A stretch of 11,505 nt of DNA from an uncultured cyanobacterium (lineage in GTDB: Bacteria; Cyanobacteriota; Cyanobacteriia; Cyanobacteriales; Geitlerinemataceae), in contig CAKZKB010000465.1 of assembly GCA_937121005.1 (NCBI GenBank), positions 1 through 11,505 on the forward strand. The letters run 5' to 3'. A program made the translations under genes and the position numbers. Below the pieces are notes generated by a model that was given only the letters and a program-made list of their open reading frames with translations, did not search any database and had not been told where the DNA came from. Below, piece after piece: positions 1 through 8,200 of the stretch (within the stretch, counting starts at the first letter, position 1; each line of letters starts with the position of its first letter).

Positions 1-129
1 GATCGCAGCCAGTTCTTTCCCGATCTAGATTGGCAGTTGTTGGCAGAGTACATTCGTCCGCAAGAACAACCGCAAGCGGTGAAAGCATTTTTGCAAGCGG
101 TGCGATCGTCAACAACTGATTTGGGGTAA
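1..129 (+). CDS. 3' end of a probable Uma2-family protein (partial)
   Basis: The frame is open from base 1 and stops at TAA 127-129, leaving 42 C-terminal residues. The visible tail has an FPDLDWQLLAEYI core, then a Gln/Pro-rich turn and an AVKAFLQAVR helix. This resembles the C-terminus of one Uma2 (PF05685) subgroup, PD-(D/E)XK-like predicted endonucleases that are very numerous in cyanobacteria, where the tail typically reads as an FPDLD strand followed by a helix of the AVREFRQAL type. The nuclease core lies outside the window, so no catalytic residue can be checked. The stop is 92 bases before ubiD and a separate promoter candidate lies between them, so the two genes need not be co-transcribed. 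The family call is from memory of the pattern and is only moderately secure; that it is a real coding end is more likely. Confidence 0.5.
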   Translation, partial: DRSQFFPDLDWQLLAEYIRPQEQPQAVKAFLQAVRSSTTDLG

Positions 130-151
130 AACCAAACTTTTCCCATTTTTG

Positions 152-160
152 TGCTACGAT
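152..160 (+). promoter_or_regulatory. Candidate extended -10 promoter for ubiD
   Basis: TGCTACGAT gives an extended -10 (TG at 152-153, TACGAT at 155-160). No convincing -35 hexamer sits 16-18 nt upstream. It would produce a leader of about 55 nt before the ubiD start at 222, and a HIP1 octamer (185-192) lies in that leader. This rests on consensus matching only. Confidence 0.3.
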
Positions 161-221
161 AGAAGACTAGAAGTTCGGTTAGCCGCGATCGCCACGATCG
201 CTGCTTTATAACTTTCCATTC

Positions 222-1733
222 ATGGCTAGAGATCTACGCGGATTTTTACAACAACTCGAAGAACGAGGGCAACTGCGACGCATTCGCGCCCTCGTCGATG
301 GAGATTTAGAAATTGCTGAAATCGCCAACCGCTTGCTGCAAAGTGGCGGCCCGGCGTTATTATTTGAAAATGTAAAAGGGTCGGAGTTTCCCGTCGCCAT
401 TAACCTCTTGGGCACCGAACAGCGTGTCTGTTGGGCGATGAACATGGAACGCCCGCAAGAGTTAGAAGAATTGGGAAAAAAATTGGGAACGCTGCAACAA
501 CCCAAACCCCCGAAAAAACTCTCGCAAGCCATCGAGTTTGGTAAGTTACTGTTTGATGTTGTCAAAGCCAAACCGGGACGCAATTTCTTCCCACCTTGCC
601 AGCAAGTTGTCGTCGAAGGGGACAATTTAGACTTAAATCGCTTACCCCTAATTCGTCCCTATCCCGGCGATGCGGGTAAAATCATCACCCTGGGGTTAGT
701 CATTACTAAAGACTGCGAAACCGGAACCCCAAACGTAGGCGTGTACCGCTTGCAATTGCAGTCTAAAAATACCATGACCGTGCATTGGCTGTCGGTGCGC
801 GGTGGGGCGCGTCACTTGCGAAAAGCAGCCGAACGGGGGCAAAAATTAGAGATCGCGATCGCCCTTGGAGTCGATCCGTTAATTATTATGGCGGCGGCGA
901 CTCCCATCCCCGTAGACCTATCCGAATGGCTGTTTGCAGGGCTTTACGGGGGGTCTGGCGTTGCCCTCGCTAAATGCAAAACTGTCGATTTGGAGGTTCC
1001 GGCGGACTCGGAATTTGTATTAGAAGGAACCATTACCCCCGGCGAATTGTTGCCCGACGGCCCCTTCGGCGACCACATGGGATATTATGGTGGCGTGGAA
1101 GATTCGCCGTTGATTCGCTTTCACTGTTTGACCCATCGCCAAGACCCTATCTATTTAACCACATTTAGCGGTCGTCCTCCCAAAGAAGAGGCGATGATGG
1201 CGATCGCCCTCAATCGCATCTACACCCCCATTTTACGCCAGCAAGTCAGCGAAATCGTTGATTTTTTCCTACCCATGGAAGCGCTGAGTTACAAAATGGC
1301 AATTATTTCCATCGACAAGGCCTATCCGGGGCAGGCGCGACGGGCGGCGCTGGCGTTTTGGAGTGCATTGCCTCAGTTTACTTATACCAAATTTGTGGTA
1401 GTGGTGGACAAAGATATTAACATTCGCGATCCGCGCCAGGTGGTGTGGGCAATTTCCTCTAAAGTCGATCCCAGTCGCGATGTTTTTATTCTACCCCATA
1501 CACCGTTCGATAGTCTCGATTTTGCTAGCCAAAAAATTGGCTTGGGAGGACGCATGGGAATCGACGCGACGACTAAAATTCCGCCAGAAACGGAACACGA
1601 ATGGGGGGAAGTGTTAGAAAGTGATGGCGATGTTGCTGCCATGGTCGATCGTCGCTGGGTGGAGTATGGTTTGGACGATTTGGAGTTAGGTGAGGTCGAT
1701 CCGAATTTGTTCGGGTACGACGTGCGATCGTAA
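222..1733 (+). CDS. ubiD: UbiD-family decarboxylase (4-hydroxy-3-polyprenylbenzoate decarboxylase type)
   Basis: This 503-residue protein is a full-length UbiD-family enzyme. The family uses prenylated FMN, made by the UbiX partner, to decarboxylate aromatic acids reversibly. In Synechocystis the homologue (sll0936) acts on 4-hydroxy-3-solanesylbenzoate in plastoquinone-9 synthesis, and that role is inferred here from strong similarity. Visible hallmarks are the MARDLRGFLQQLEERGQL start, NVGVYRLQLQ (about 171-180, with the conserved Arg of the prFMN site), VHWLSVRGGARHL (187-199), PIPVDLSEWLFAGLYGG (228-244) and VLEG followed by GPFGDHMGYYGG (266-291), which carry the acidic catalytic residues. 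The C-terminal KIGLGGRMGIDATTKIP segment (438-454) is also typical. The ATG at 222 gives the standard N-terminus. No clear Shine-Dalgarno precedes it. No ubiX gene is in the window. No anomaly was seen in length or motifs. Confidence 0.93.
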   Translation: MARDLRGFLQQLEERGQLRRIRALVDGDLEIAEIANRLLQSGGPALLFENVKGSEFPVAINLLGTEQRVCWAMNMERPQELEELGKKLGTLQQPKPPKKLSQAIEFGKLLFDVVKAKPGRNFFPPCQQVVVEGDNLDLNRLPLIRPYPGDAGKIITLGLVITKDCETGTPNVGVYRLQLQSKNTMTVHWLSVRGGARHLRKAAERGQKLEIAIALGVDPLIIMAAATPIPVDLSEWLFAGLYGGSGVALAKCKTVDLEVPADSEFVLEGTITPGELLPDGPFGDHMGYYGGVEDSPLIRFHCLTHRQDPIYLTTFSGRPPKEEAMMAIALNRIYTPILRQQVSEIVDFFLPMEALSYKMAIISIDKAYPGQARRAALAFWSALPQFTYTKFVVVVDKDINIRDPRQVVWAISSKVDPSRDVFILPHTPFDSLDFASQKIGLGGRMGIDATTKIPPETEHEWGEVLESDGDVAAMVDRRWVEYGLDDLELGEVDPNLFGYDVRS

Positions 1734-1745
1734 CCCCCTTCGGGA

Positions 1746-1773
1746 ATTCAAAATTCAAAATTCAAAATTCAAA
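1746..1773 (+). repeat. Heptamer tandem repeat (ATTCAAA)x4
   Basis: Four perfect ATTCAAA units run in tandem 13 nt after the ubiD stop, followed by a degenerate fifth unit (ATGAATA). Short tandem heptamers of this kind are common between cyanobacterial genes (STRR class). They vary in copy number between strains and have no firmly established function. Confidence 0.85.
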
Positions 1774-1808
1774 ATGAATACAGAGGAAACTAATCGATCG
1801 GCGAAATC

Positions 1809-1915
1809 ATATCAAATCCTCATCTCAAAAGCAGGTTATCCGCACAGCGCAAACGCAGTTGGTGACAGCAGTTCGCGGTTTCGGTTTTCTTGCTTACGAA
1901 CCCAGGATTTGATAT
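1809..1915. repeat. 12-bp inverted repeat with 83-nt interior
   Basis: ATATCAAATCCT at 1809-1820 is the exact reverse complement of AGGATTTGATAT at 1904-1915. The 83-nt interior has no open frame of note and no A/T-rich loop. No matching short duplication flanks the arms, so a transposon origin is not supported beyond the arms themselves. It could be a decayed small element or a long-range RNA hairpin. Confidence 0.5.
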
Positions 1916-1925
1916 CACTCGTTAA

Positions 1926-1940
1926 CTTGTGCGAATGCCT
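1926..1940 (-). repeat. Partial copy of the GGCATTCGC palindromic repeat
   Basis: CTTGTGCGAATGCCT is identical to 2020-2034, the start of the right arm of the neighbouring inverted pair, but it lacks the following CGCCCCTAC part. It is therefore a half-copy in the same orientation, 94 nt upstream of the intact one. Confidence 0.65.
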
Positions 1941-1973
1941 GTATTTCATATTTTACTACACAAAATTTGTCGG

Positions 1974-2044
1974 TGGGCGAGGCATTCGCCAACCGATTTA
2001 TCTGCGAAAACTCCATATTCTTGTGCGAATGCCTCGCCCCTACA
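1974..2044. repeat. REP/BIME-like inverted pair, copy A
   Basis: The left arm GGGCGAGGCATTCGC (1975-1989) and right arm GCGAATGCCTCGCCC (2025-2039) are perfect 15-nt inverted repeats with 35 nt between them. Read on the minus strand, the right arm is preceded by TGTAG (2044-2040), so a GTAG tetranucleotide adjoins the hairpin core as in REP elements. The left arm can also form its own small hairpin, with GGCGA and TCGCC around a GGCAT loop. The unit sits 25 nt beyond the stop of the AAA/TPR gene, in the position of a 3' mRNA structure, but no T-run follows to make it a standard terminator. Confidence 0.7.
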
Positions 2045-2068
2045 GGATCAATAATATCAAATTTACGT

Positions 2069-3829
2069 TTACGGGGCAACCAACATCCAGGCTTCCACTT
2101 CGGGCGATCGATCGCCAGGGGCGTATTTGAGAAATTGTTCCCAAATGATTCGCGCTTCTTCTTTCTCTCCTCGTAATTCTAACACTTGAGCGAGCAATCC
2201 GTAGGCGGGGGCGCGGGCGTTCATTAACGCGATCGCCTCTCGGAGATAGGTTTCTGCTTCGCGATCGCGTCCTTGTTTGAGTAGCGCCCAACCGAGATTT
2301 TTTAGGAGAGTATAGCGTAAAATGGGATCGGTTTGGCTTTTGTGTTTGTGCAACCCTTCTACCAGGAGATCGATCGCTTCTGAATAGCACTTTTCTAAAA
2401 TTAGCAATCGTGCTAAGTTGTTGTAGGCTTCCGGGACTTGTCCTTGAATGGCAATTTGGTATTCGGTGCGGGCTTTTTGGGGTTGTTGTTTTTTTTCGTA
2501 GAGCGCTCCTAAATTATAGCGCACTTTTTTGTATTTGGGGTTTAAAAATAAAGCGGCTTGGTAGTACCAGAAGGCAGAACGAAACTGTCCGGAGAGATAG
2601 CTTTGGACACCGCGATCGTTTAAGGTAACGTATAGGTTGGGAAAGAAGCGACGAAAACCAATAGCGGACAGCATAAATAAGGCGATCCAACGCCAGCGAT
2701 CGAGGGTTGTTTCGGGAGAGAGTTTGTCCGAAACTGTTTTTATCCAGTTGCGATCGAAGACTTCCGTATAAATGCGGTTGTAAACCGTTAAAATATCGCC
2801 TTGTCTGGCCACTAATCCCGATAGCTGTAACTCCATTTGTTGCGGGCTGCGATCGGCAGCAACATTGCCCTTTTGTTGGATTTTGCGATAGAGTTTTAGG
2901 AGTTGTATCGTCGGTTGGCGGCTGTTTAGCAAGCGATCGCGGATCGTTCGTAAATGTTGCGGATCGTCAGCAGACTCCCAATGTTTAATGATGCGATCGC
3001 GGACGAGACGATCGATAACTTGTCTTTCCCTATTCCTGGAAATGCGATCGTCAAGTTCGAGAACTAACTGACACAGTTTCTGCGTTAAAAATGGCTGTCC
3101 TCCCGTCCAATTCAAGATTTCGGCGAGGACGTTTTCGGGATTTTCTGCTTTTAAGGAGAGTCCTTTTGCTAACGGTAACGCCTCTTGGAATTGAAACCCA
3201 GTTAAGGCGATCGCGCGACCAATGTTAAAGGGTGTGGCATTTTTATCGCGAATTAAATCGGATGGCGTTGCAACTCCCATTAAAACAAATGTAAGACGTT
3301 GATATTTCGGATCTTCACTGCGTTTGTTGTAGCAGAAGCGAATAGAGGCAAAAAATTCGCTCGCAGGAAAGTCAAGGCTGAGAAAGCAATCGATCTCGTC
3401 AATAAAAATAACAATACCGTCAGTAATTGTTTCTAGTAGAACTTTGTCGATAAATTCGTTAAAGCGCTGAATGGGAGCTAATTCGCGGCGATCGCGCCAC
3501 CAATTCAAGCAGTCTACAGGCAAGCTAAAACTGTTTACCAACTCTTGAATAATACCGATATATAGTTGTGCGGGAGTGGTTTGGTTGCTGACAACTCCGG
3601 TCATATCCACTTCGCCGCAAGCAATTCCTTCAGCTTGCAACTTCGCTTTTGTTTGGACGCGCAAGCTCGATTTTCCCGTTTGGCGAGCGTTCAAAACGTA
3701 ACAGTATTCTCTTGCTTTTAGCGATTGGTAAATTTCGCGATCGGCTTGGCGATAAATGTAAGTGGGATGGTTGTCATAAAGACTTCCCCCAACCTTATAA
3801 ATGCTTGTCGAAACATCGAGTATAGCCAT
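2069..3829 (-). CDS. AAA-like (AAA_35-type) NTPase with C-terminal TPR repeats
   Basis: This 586-residue protein begins with a cyanobacterial AAA-like domain. The P-loop reads NARQTGKSS (47-55), with the first glycine of the classical motif replaced by Asn as in many relatives, and Walker B is IVIFIDEID (139-147). The family hallmark WTGGQPFLTQKLCQLV spans about 241-256. A short hydrophobic segment between basic and aromatic residues (about 379-396) may touch the membrane but is short for a full helix. Residues 400-570 form about four or five TPR-like helix pairs, a protein-binding scaffold. The ATG follows the upstream stop by 1 nt, and a GGGAG ribosome site lies inside the upstream gene's end, so translation is probably coupled. 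Such proteins are usually read as signal-responsive NTPases. The ligand and partners are unknown. Confidence 0.85.
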   Translation of the reverse strand: MAILDVSTSIYKVGGSLYDNHPTYIYRQADREIYQSLKAREYCYVLNARQTGKSSLRVQTKAKLQAEGIACGEVDMTGVVSNQTTPAQLYIGIIQELVNSFSLPVDCLNWWRDRRELAPIQRFNEFIDKVLLETITDGIVIFIDEIDCFLSLDFPASEFFASIRFCYNKRSEDPKYQRLTFVLMGVATPSDLIRDKNATPFNIGRAIALTGFQFQEALPLAKGLSLKAENPENVLAEILNWTGGQPFLTQKLCQLVLELDDRISRNRERQVIDRLVRDRIIKHWESADDPQHLRTIRDRLLNSRQPTIQLLKLYRKIQQKGNVAADRSPQQMELQLSGLVARQGDILTVYNRIYTEVFDRNWIKTVSDKLSPETTLDRWRWIALFMLSAIGFRRFFPNLYVTLNDRGVQSYLSGQFRSAFWYYQAALFLNPKYKKVRYNLGALYEKKQQPQKARTEYQIAIQGQVPEAYNNLARLLILEKCYSEAIDLLVEGLHKHKSQTDPILRYTLLKNLGWALLKQGRDREAETYLREAIALMNARAPAYGLLAQVLELRGEKEEARIIWEQFLKYAPGDRSPEVEAWMLVAP

Positions 3830-3830
3830 C

Positions 3831-5111
3831 TTAAAGTTCTCCCAAACGAGATTGAAAATACAGGCGATACAGATCGCAACTGACGATCGCTTCGCCGCGA
3901 ACGCGCTTCACTAACCCCAAACTTTCTAATTTGTACAGCGTCAGCGTATCGAGTTTTACGGGGGTTTGTGCGAGAAGAATTTGTTTGAATGCCTCTGACA
4001 AGATAGGATTTTGTTGTAAAATATACAACTGTTCTCGTAAATGAGTGCTATAAATTCCAACATCGGTCGGTGCGCTGTCAATAAACTCATTGAGGGTGAG
4101 ATCGGTACGACTTTTGAGTTCGGAAATGGCTTGTCGCCAGCGATCGGGATGTCCTCCTAAGAGTTGCATTAGTTGGGAAATGCGATCGTCTTCTAGATCG
4201 AAATCGTGTAATGTTGCCAGTTGTTTTATCTCTGGGAGTGTCAGTTCGGGCAACTCGATGAGTTTGCCAATATTGAATGGCGATCGATCGATGTCGAGTT
4301 CGATATAAATTTGCGTCGAATAGACGATCGCCAATCTCAGTTTGTGCCAAGGTGGGTTTCGTTTTTCGTTCCAAAACCGCAGCAAAGGAAAAAAGTCCGC
4401 ACAAATATTGGGATAAGCAAACAGCAAATCGACATCATCCAAGCATAACGCTAAAGGTGCGTCGATTTCGGTCAGTAAATATCTCTCAAAGTAGTTGGTA
4501 CAGTTCATTTTGCTATTGAGAACATCTTCATCCCAATAGCGATCGAATTGTGGTGGAAGTTCCAGCTGTTCGCCAACCTCAACGCAGATCCACTCGAGTA
4601 AATCGTCAATATTGGCTAAGTCTCTCCGTTCTGCTAACTTAAAACTAACGCGCACGGTTTTATATCGATCTTCGATCGCGACTCGATTTAAAACGCGATC
4701 GACTAGAGATGTTTTTCCCATGCGCTGAGATGCTTTAATCCGCAGCATACAATCGGGTTGTAGCAACATTTTATAGCATTGTGCTTCGATGGCATTGCGG
4801 CTGACATAAAAATCTTGGATGCGTGCATCTGGAGTTGGAGAAACAACGCGATCGAAATCGAGTTCGAGAAGCTGACAAAAGGCGCGAAATGTGGCTTCTT
4901 TGATGGGAGTTCCGCGCAAAAAACGCTTCCAAGTCCCTACAGAAGTGGTTCCCGGAACGAGTTTTCCCCCAAATGAAACCGGAGGAAGAAATTTGCTAGC
5001 GGCTTCTAACCAGCGAGGATCGTCGATCGCCCATCCTGTTTCCCCCGTAATTCGTTCTCGAGCCGCTTTAATCAGTTTTAATCCTTCAGTAGATGCCTTG
5101 ATGGAAGCCAT
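3831..5111 (-). CDS. HTH-like domain plus AAA-like NTPase, first gene of a two-gene operon
   Basis: This 426-residue protein has an N-terminal helical region (about 1-90: ASTEGLKLIKAARER, then TWKRFLRG and TFRAFCQLLELD). It resembles the HTH-like N-termini found in cyanobacterial AAA-like and vWA-MoxR-associated proteins. A linker FYVSRNAIEAQCYKMLLQP (101-119) precedes the AAA-like domain, with a P-loop at ASQRMGKTS (127-135) and Walker B at LALCLDDVD (220-228). The motif LLGGHPDRWRQAI (317-329) matches the sensor-like GGxP region of this family, and a winged-helix-like tail (about 360-426) ends the protein. The first domain could bind DNA or a partner protein. The ATG at 5111 keeps the conserved ASxEGL start; no ribosome site is evident. 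It is transcribed divergently from the S8 protease and directly before the AAA/TPR gene, so it may regulate or sense for that module; this is inference. Confidence 0.8.
   Translation of the reverse strand: MASIKASTEGLKLIKAARERITGETGWAIDDPRWLEAASKFLPPVSFGGKLVPGTTSVGTWKRFLRGTPIKEATFRAFCQLLELDFDRVVSPTPDARIQDFYVSRNAIEAQCYKMLLQPDCMLRIKASQRMGKTSLVDRVLNRVAIEDRYKTVRVSFKLAERRDLANIDDLLEWICVEVGEQLELPPQFDRYWDEDVLNSKMNCTNYFERYLLTEIDAPLALCLDDVDLLFAYPNICADFFPLLRFWNEKRNPPWHKLRLAIVYSTQIYIELDIDRSPFNIGKLIELPELTLPEIKQLATLHDFDLEDDRISQLMQLLGGHPDRWRQAISELKSRTDLTLNEFIDSAPTDVGIYSTHLREQLYILQQNPILSEAFKQILLAQTPVKLDTLTLYKLESLGLVKRVRGEAIVSCDLYRLYFQSRLGEL
3839..3843 (-). promoter_or_regulatory. Ribosome binding site inside the upstream gene's end
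   Basis: On the minus strand GGGAG lies 9 nt before the ATG of the AAA/TPR gene and is itself part of the last codons of the HTH/AAA gene. With 1 nt between stop and start, this supports translational coupling and settles the start at 3829. Confidence 0.6.
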
Positions 5112-5268
5112 ACACGCCCGATGGTGGATTTGTCAAGAACATTTTCCGATCGTACCACGTCCATCGACATTGGGATCGAAGCGATCGACATTTGGGCCAA
5201 CAGACGACTTCCCCAGTGGTTAATATGGAAAGCGATGGTTCGATGTCTCGATTGGGATGTAAATAAAG
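5112..5268. promoter_or_regulatory. Divergent intergenic region with 21-nt-spaced direct repeats
   Basis: These 157 bases must hold the promoters of both the HTH/AAA operon and the S8 protease. ATCGACATTGGG (5163-5174) recurs as ATCGACATTTGG (5184-5195), 11 of 12 identical and 21 nt apart, close to two DNA turns, which would suit a protein binding the same face. A third shorter echo, TTGGGAT, occurs at 5170 and 5252. TAATAT at 5221-5226 could be a -10 for the protease, but no good -35 accompanies it. A TTGACA on the minus strand (5136-5131) lies too close to the start codon at 5111 to be a clear promoter. Confidence 0.4.
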
Positions 5269-8200
5269 ATGGATCTTTTCGGTTTCGATCGCGGTTTAGA
5301 AGCGTTTGTTGAGTTCGATATCGACTTAAATAGCAGCGCGATCGCAACCGATCCGTTCTTGGCGATCGTCTCATCTCCTAATTTCGCCAGCGTGGGAGAC
5401 GATCGCATTTTCTCCAATGAAATTTCAGAAGCGAACTCGATCGCTTTCGGCGAAACAGAGATAACATCAGATAATCTGCATATCGATGTCGTGACAGGAC
5501 TTCCCGTTACTGCAAAGCTAGGCCCCGAACCGCAAGATGTGGATTTGCATCGAGATGAGTTGACGAATATAAATAATGCGATGGCTAGCAACATTGATAT
5601 TGAGGAAACAACTGTTAGCAATCGTCCCTACTTTGTCGAAAATCTTCAACGCGATCGCGCCGAATTTAACGATTCCATCTCGCGATCGCTATCTCCTCAC
5701 TTTTCCAACCCACCCAACGACCCTTCATTTGACGACGGAAGTCAGTTTTATCTAGAAGCAGCAAACGTCCCCCCCGCTTGGAATCTAGCCACAGGAAACG
5801 GCATCACCGTTGCGGTTGTTGATGGCAGCATCGAACATCGTACCTTTTTTGATGAAGCCAACGATCTCACCGATCGCTTCCGTCTCGACATCAGTCGCAA
5901 CTTCGATCGCGTTATTTTAGAGGGCGATCGGCTTGCACCATCTAGCCTGTTTGAAGATTCTACTTACGCTGCCGATCCACAACCCAACTTTCTCGAATTT
6001 CCTCAACTCGTGCACGGCACTGCGGTTGCCGGGATTATTGCTGCTGGCGGCGATAACAATACCGATATTACGGGTATTGCCCCCAATGCGTCTATCGCAG
6101 CTTTACCTATTTTAGACGGACAGCCGAACGATTTACGCATTGCTGATTCCCTGTCTTATCTCAATGACGATATCGACGTTTATAACAACAGTTGGGGGCC
6201 GCGAGGATTGCTAGAATTGTGGCCGCGAGCCACATTTGCCTTAGAAGCTGGAAGCGATCGCGGTCGAGATGGCTTGGGTAATGTCTATTTATTGGCCACT
6301 GGCAATCGCGGCGACTATGGGGATAATACTAACAATAATTCTTTGCTAAATTCTCGTCATACCATTGCTGTCGGTGCGGTTGACTCTAATGGAATTTATC
6401 CCGATCGCCCGGATGGTTTTTACAGTACGCCGGGGGCTTCTATTCTGGTTTCGGCCCCCTCTAGCGATGCGTCTCCAGACGAAAAACTTTATCCCTCAGA
6501 TCCGGGTCGAAGCGTGACGACGTTGGATTTATCTGGGGAGTTTGGACGCAATCCCGGCAACGTTCTTAATGAGTTTGGAGGAACTTCGGCTTCGACGGCG
6601 ATCGTCTCTGGTGTAGTCGCATTGATGTTAGAAACGAATCCATCTTTAAGCGATCGCGGTGTGCGTCATATTCTTGTTGAAACCTCCGACAAGTTCGACG
6701 AGGATGGCAACTTCTTACCCAATGGCGAATGGCAAGAAAATGGTGCGGGATATGGGTTCAGTCATCGCTACGGTTTTGGGGTGGTCAATGCGGAGAAAGC
6801 GGTACGCATGGCTACCTTGTGGGCAGAAGAAGGTATCGATATGGCGGCGAAAGTTACAGCTTCTGCGAGTGGAGAGTTAGAGGATTTAGAAATCTCTAAT
6901 GATGGGATGTCGGTGATAGATACTGCGGTTGTGGCGGACAATTTTGTTGTGGAACAAGTGGAGGTGGTTTTCAGTTCCGATCGCGATCGACGAGGAGATT
7001 TGCAGATAGAATTGATTTCGCCATCGGGAACGGTGTCTCGTCTGGCGGTTCCTCACGATCCGGCTGAAATTACCGGAAGGGAGGATAACAAAACCTACGA
7101 CAACTGGACGCTAACCTCTGTCGCCCACTGGGGGGAATTAGCGGCGGGAGAGTGGCAGTTGCGAGTGACGGATGCGTCTGGAAATGGCATCGCCTCGGAA
7201 GATTTAAAAGATTGGCAGTTGCAGGTTTACGGGGCGATCGCGCCTCCCGAACCGGGGGCAAAAATGGAAGAAGATGCGGCATTTTTAGGCAGTTCGCCAC
7301 TACCGGAAATACGGGTTTTGGGAACGGCTGGCGTTGATGAAGCGATGGCAATTGCCCGCGATCGCGAGGGGAATACCTATATCGCCGGGCGAACCTCTGG
7401 GTCGTTTGCGAATAAAAATTTAAATGCCATTTACGATAGCTTTGTGGTAAAATTAGATGATGCTGGAAATGTTGTCTGGACGCAGCAGATCGGTAGCGTC
7501 GGGTATGACGAAGCCAACAGCATTGCTATCGATGAGACGGGCACTGTCTTCGTGTCGGGTTGGACGGATGGAAACGGACGCGATCGCGATTCCTGGGTCG
7601 CCGTTCTCGATAGTGGTTCGGGAACAGTTTTAGACCGCGAAAATATTGGCGACGATGGGTCTGGAAATGACATCGCCAATGGCATTGCAGTCACGAATGA
7701 TGGTATTGTTTATGTTGTTGGCAGCAGCGATCGCGATCTCGATGGCGAGGGGCCGGGCACGTACCGAGGCGATGTGGATGCCTGGATTGCCCGCTACGTT
7801 TACGATGAAAACGCTAAAACCCTTTCCCAGACAGGGTTACAGCAGTTCGGAACGTCCGCTTGGGACGAAGCCAATGCGATCGCTGTGGACGCTGAAGGCA
7901 ATATTTATATGGCTGGCGAAACCGATGGGGATCTGGACTTGCAGGGTACGGGAACCCACGCAGGGAATACGGATGCTTGGATCGTGCGTTTGGATGGGGC
8001 CACGGGGAGTTTATCCTGGTTGCAACAGTTGGGGACAATTGCGAACGATCGGGCGACAGCGATCGCGGTGAACGCGATCGGGGCGGTTTACGTGGCGGGT
8101 TCGACTTGGGGGGATCTGGCGGGAGAGAATGCGGGAAGTGGGGATGCGTGGATTGCCCGCTTGGATGGCCCCACTGGAGGCCGAGTCTGGCAGCGACAAA

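Larger units (their letters stand above)
1734..2068. other. Gene-free, repeat-bearing stretch between convergent genes
   Basis: These 335 bases separate the stop of ubiD from the stop of the AAA/TPR gene on the other strand. I see no credible gene. From left to right the stretch holds four ATTCAAA heptamers, a 12-bp inverted repeat with arms 83 nt apart, and three copies of the GGCATTCGC-type palindromic core. No tRNA and no GC-rich hairpin followed by a T-run was found, so termination of both convergent transcripts has no obvious classic signal. Confidence 0.7.

Noticed and set aside
1974..2044. Intrinsic terminator for the AAA/TPR gene
   Set aside because: The stem is plausible, but the 35-nt loop is long and no T-run follows on the minus strand.
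1926..2044. CRISPR-like array
   Set aside because: Copies are few, partly inverted and unevenly spaced, with no constant repeat and spacer pattern and no cas gene nearby.
1774..2130. Open frame starting with ATG just after the heptamer array
   Set aside because: The product has no recognisable domain, runs through the inverted-repeat elements and into the 3' end of the opposite gene, and has no ribosome site of its own.
3669..3689. Inactive P-loop in the AAA/TPR protein because the first glycine is Asn
   Set aside because: The GKSS core and Walker B are intact, and the same substitution is common among cyanobacterial relatives, so loss of activity cannot be claimed.
5131..5136. Perfect TTGACA on the minus strand upstream of the HTH/AAA gene
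   Set aside because: The matching -10 position would fall on the start codon itself (GTATGG), so a promoter here would leave no leader; probably chance.
5250..5273. Short frame reading DVNKDG, suggestive of an EF-hand or dockerin loop before the protease
   Set aside because: It is out of frame with the protease, ends at about 5312 and has only a partial loop motif; no second motif supports it.
5220..5621. Minus-strand frame with a hydrophobic N-terminus (MLTVVSSISMLLAIALFIFV)
   Set aside because: It lies opposite the start of the S8 protease, its hydrophobic run mirrors codons of that acidic N-terminal region, and no ribosome site or homologous pattern was seen.
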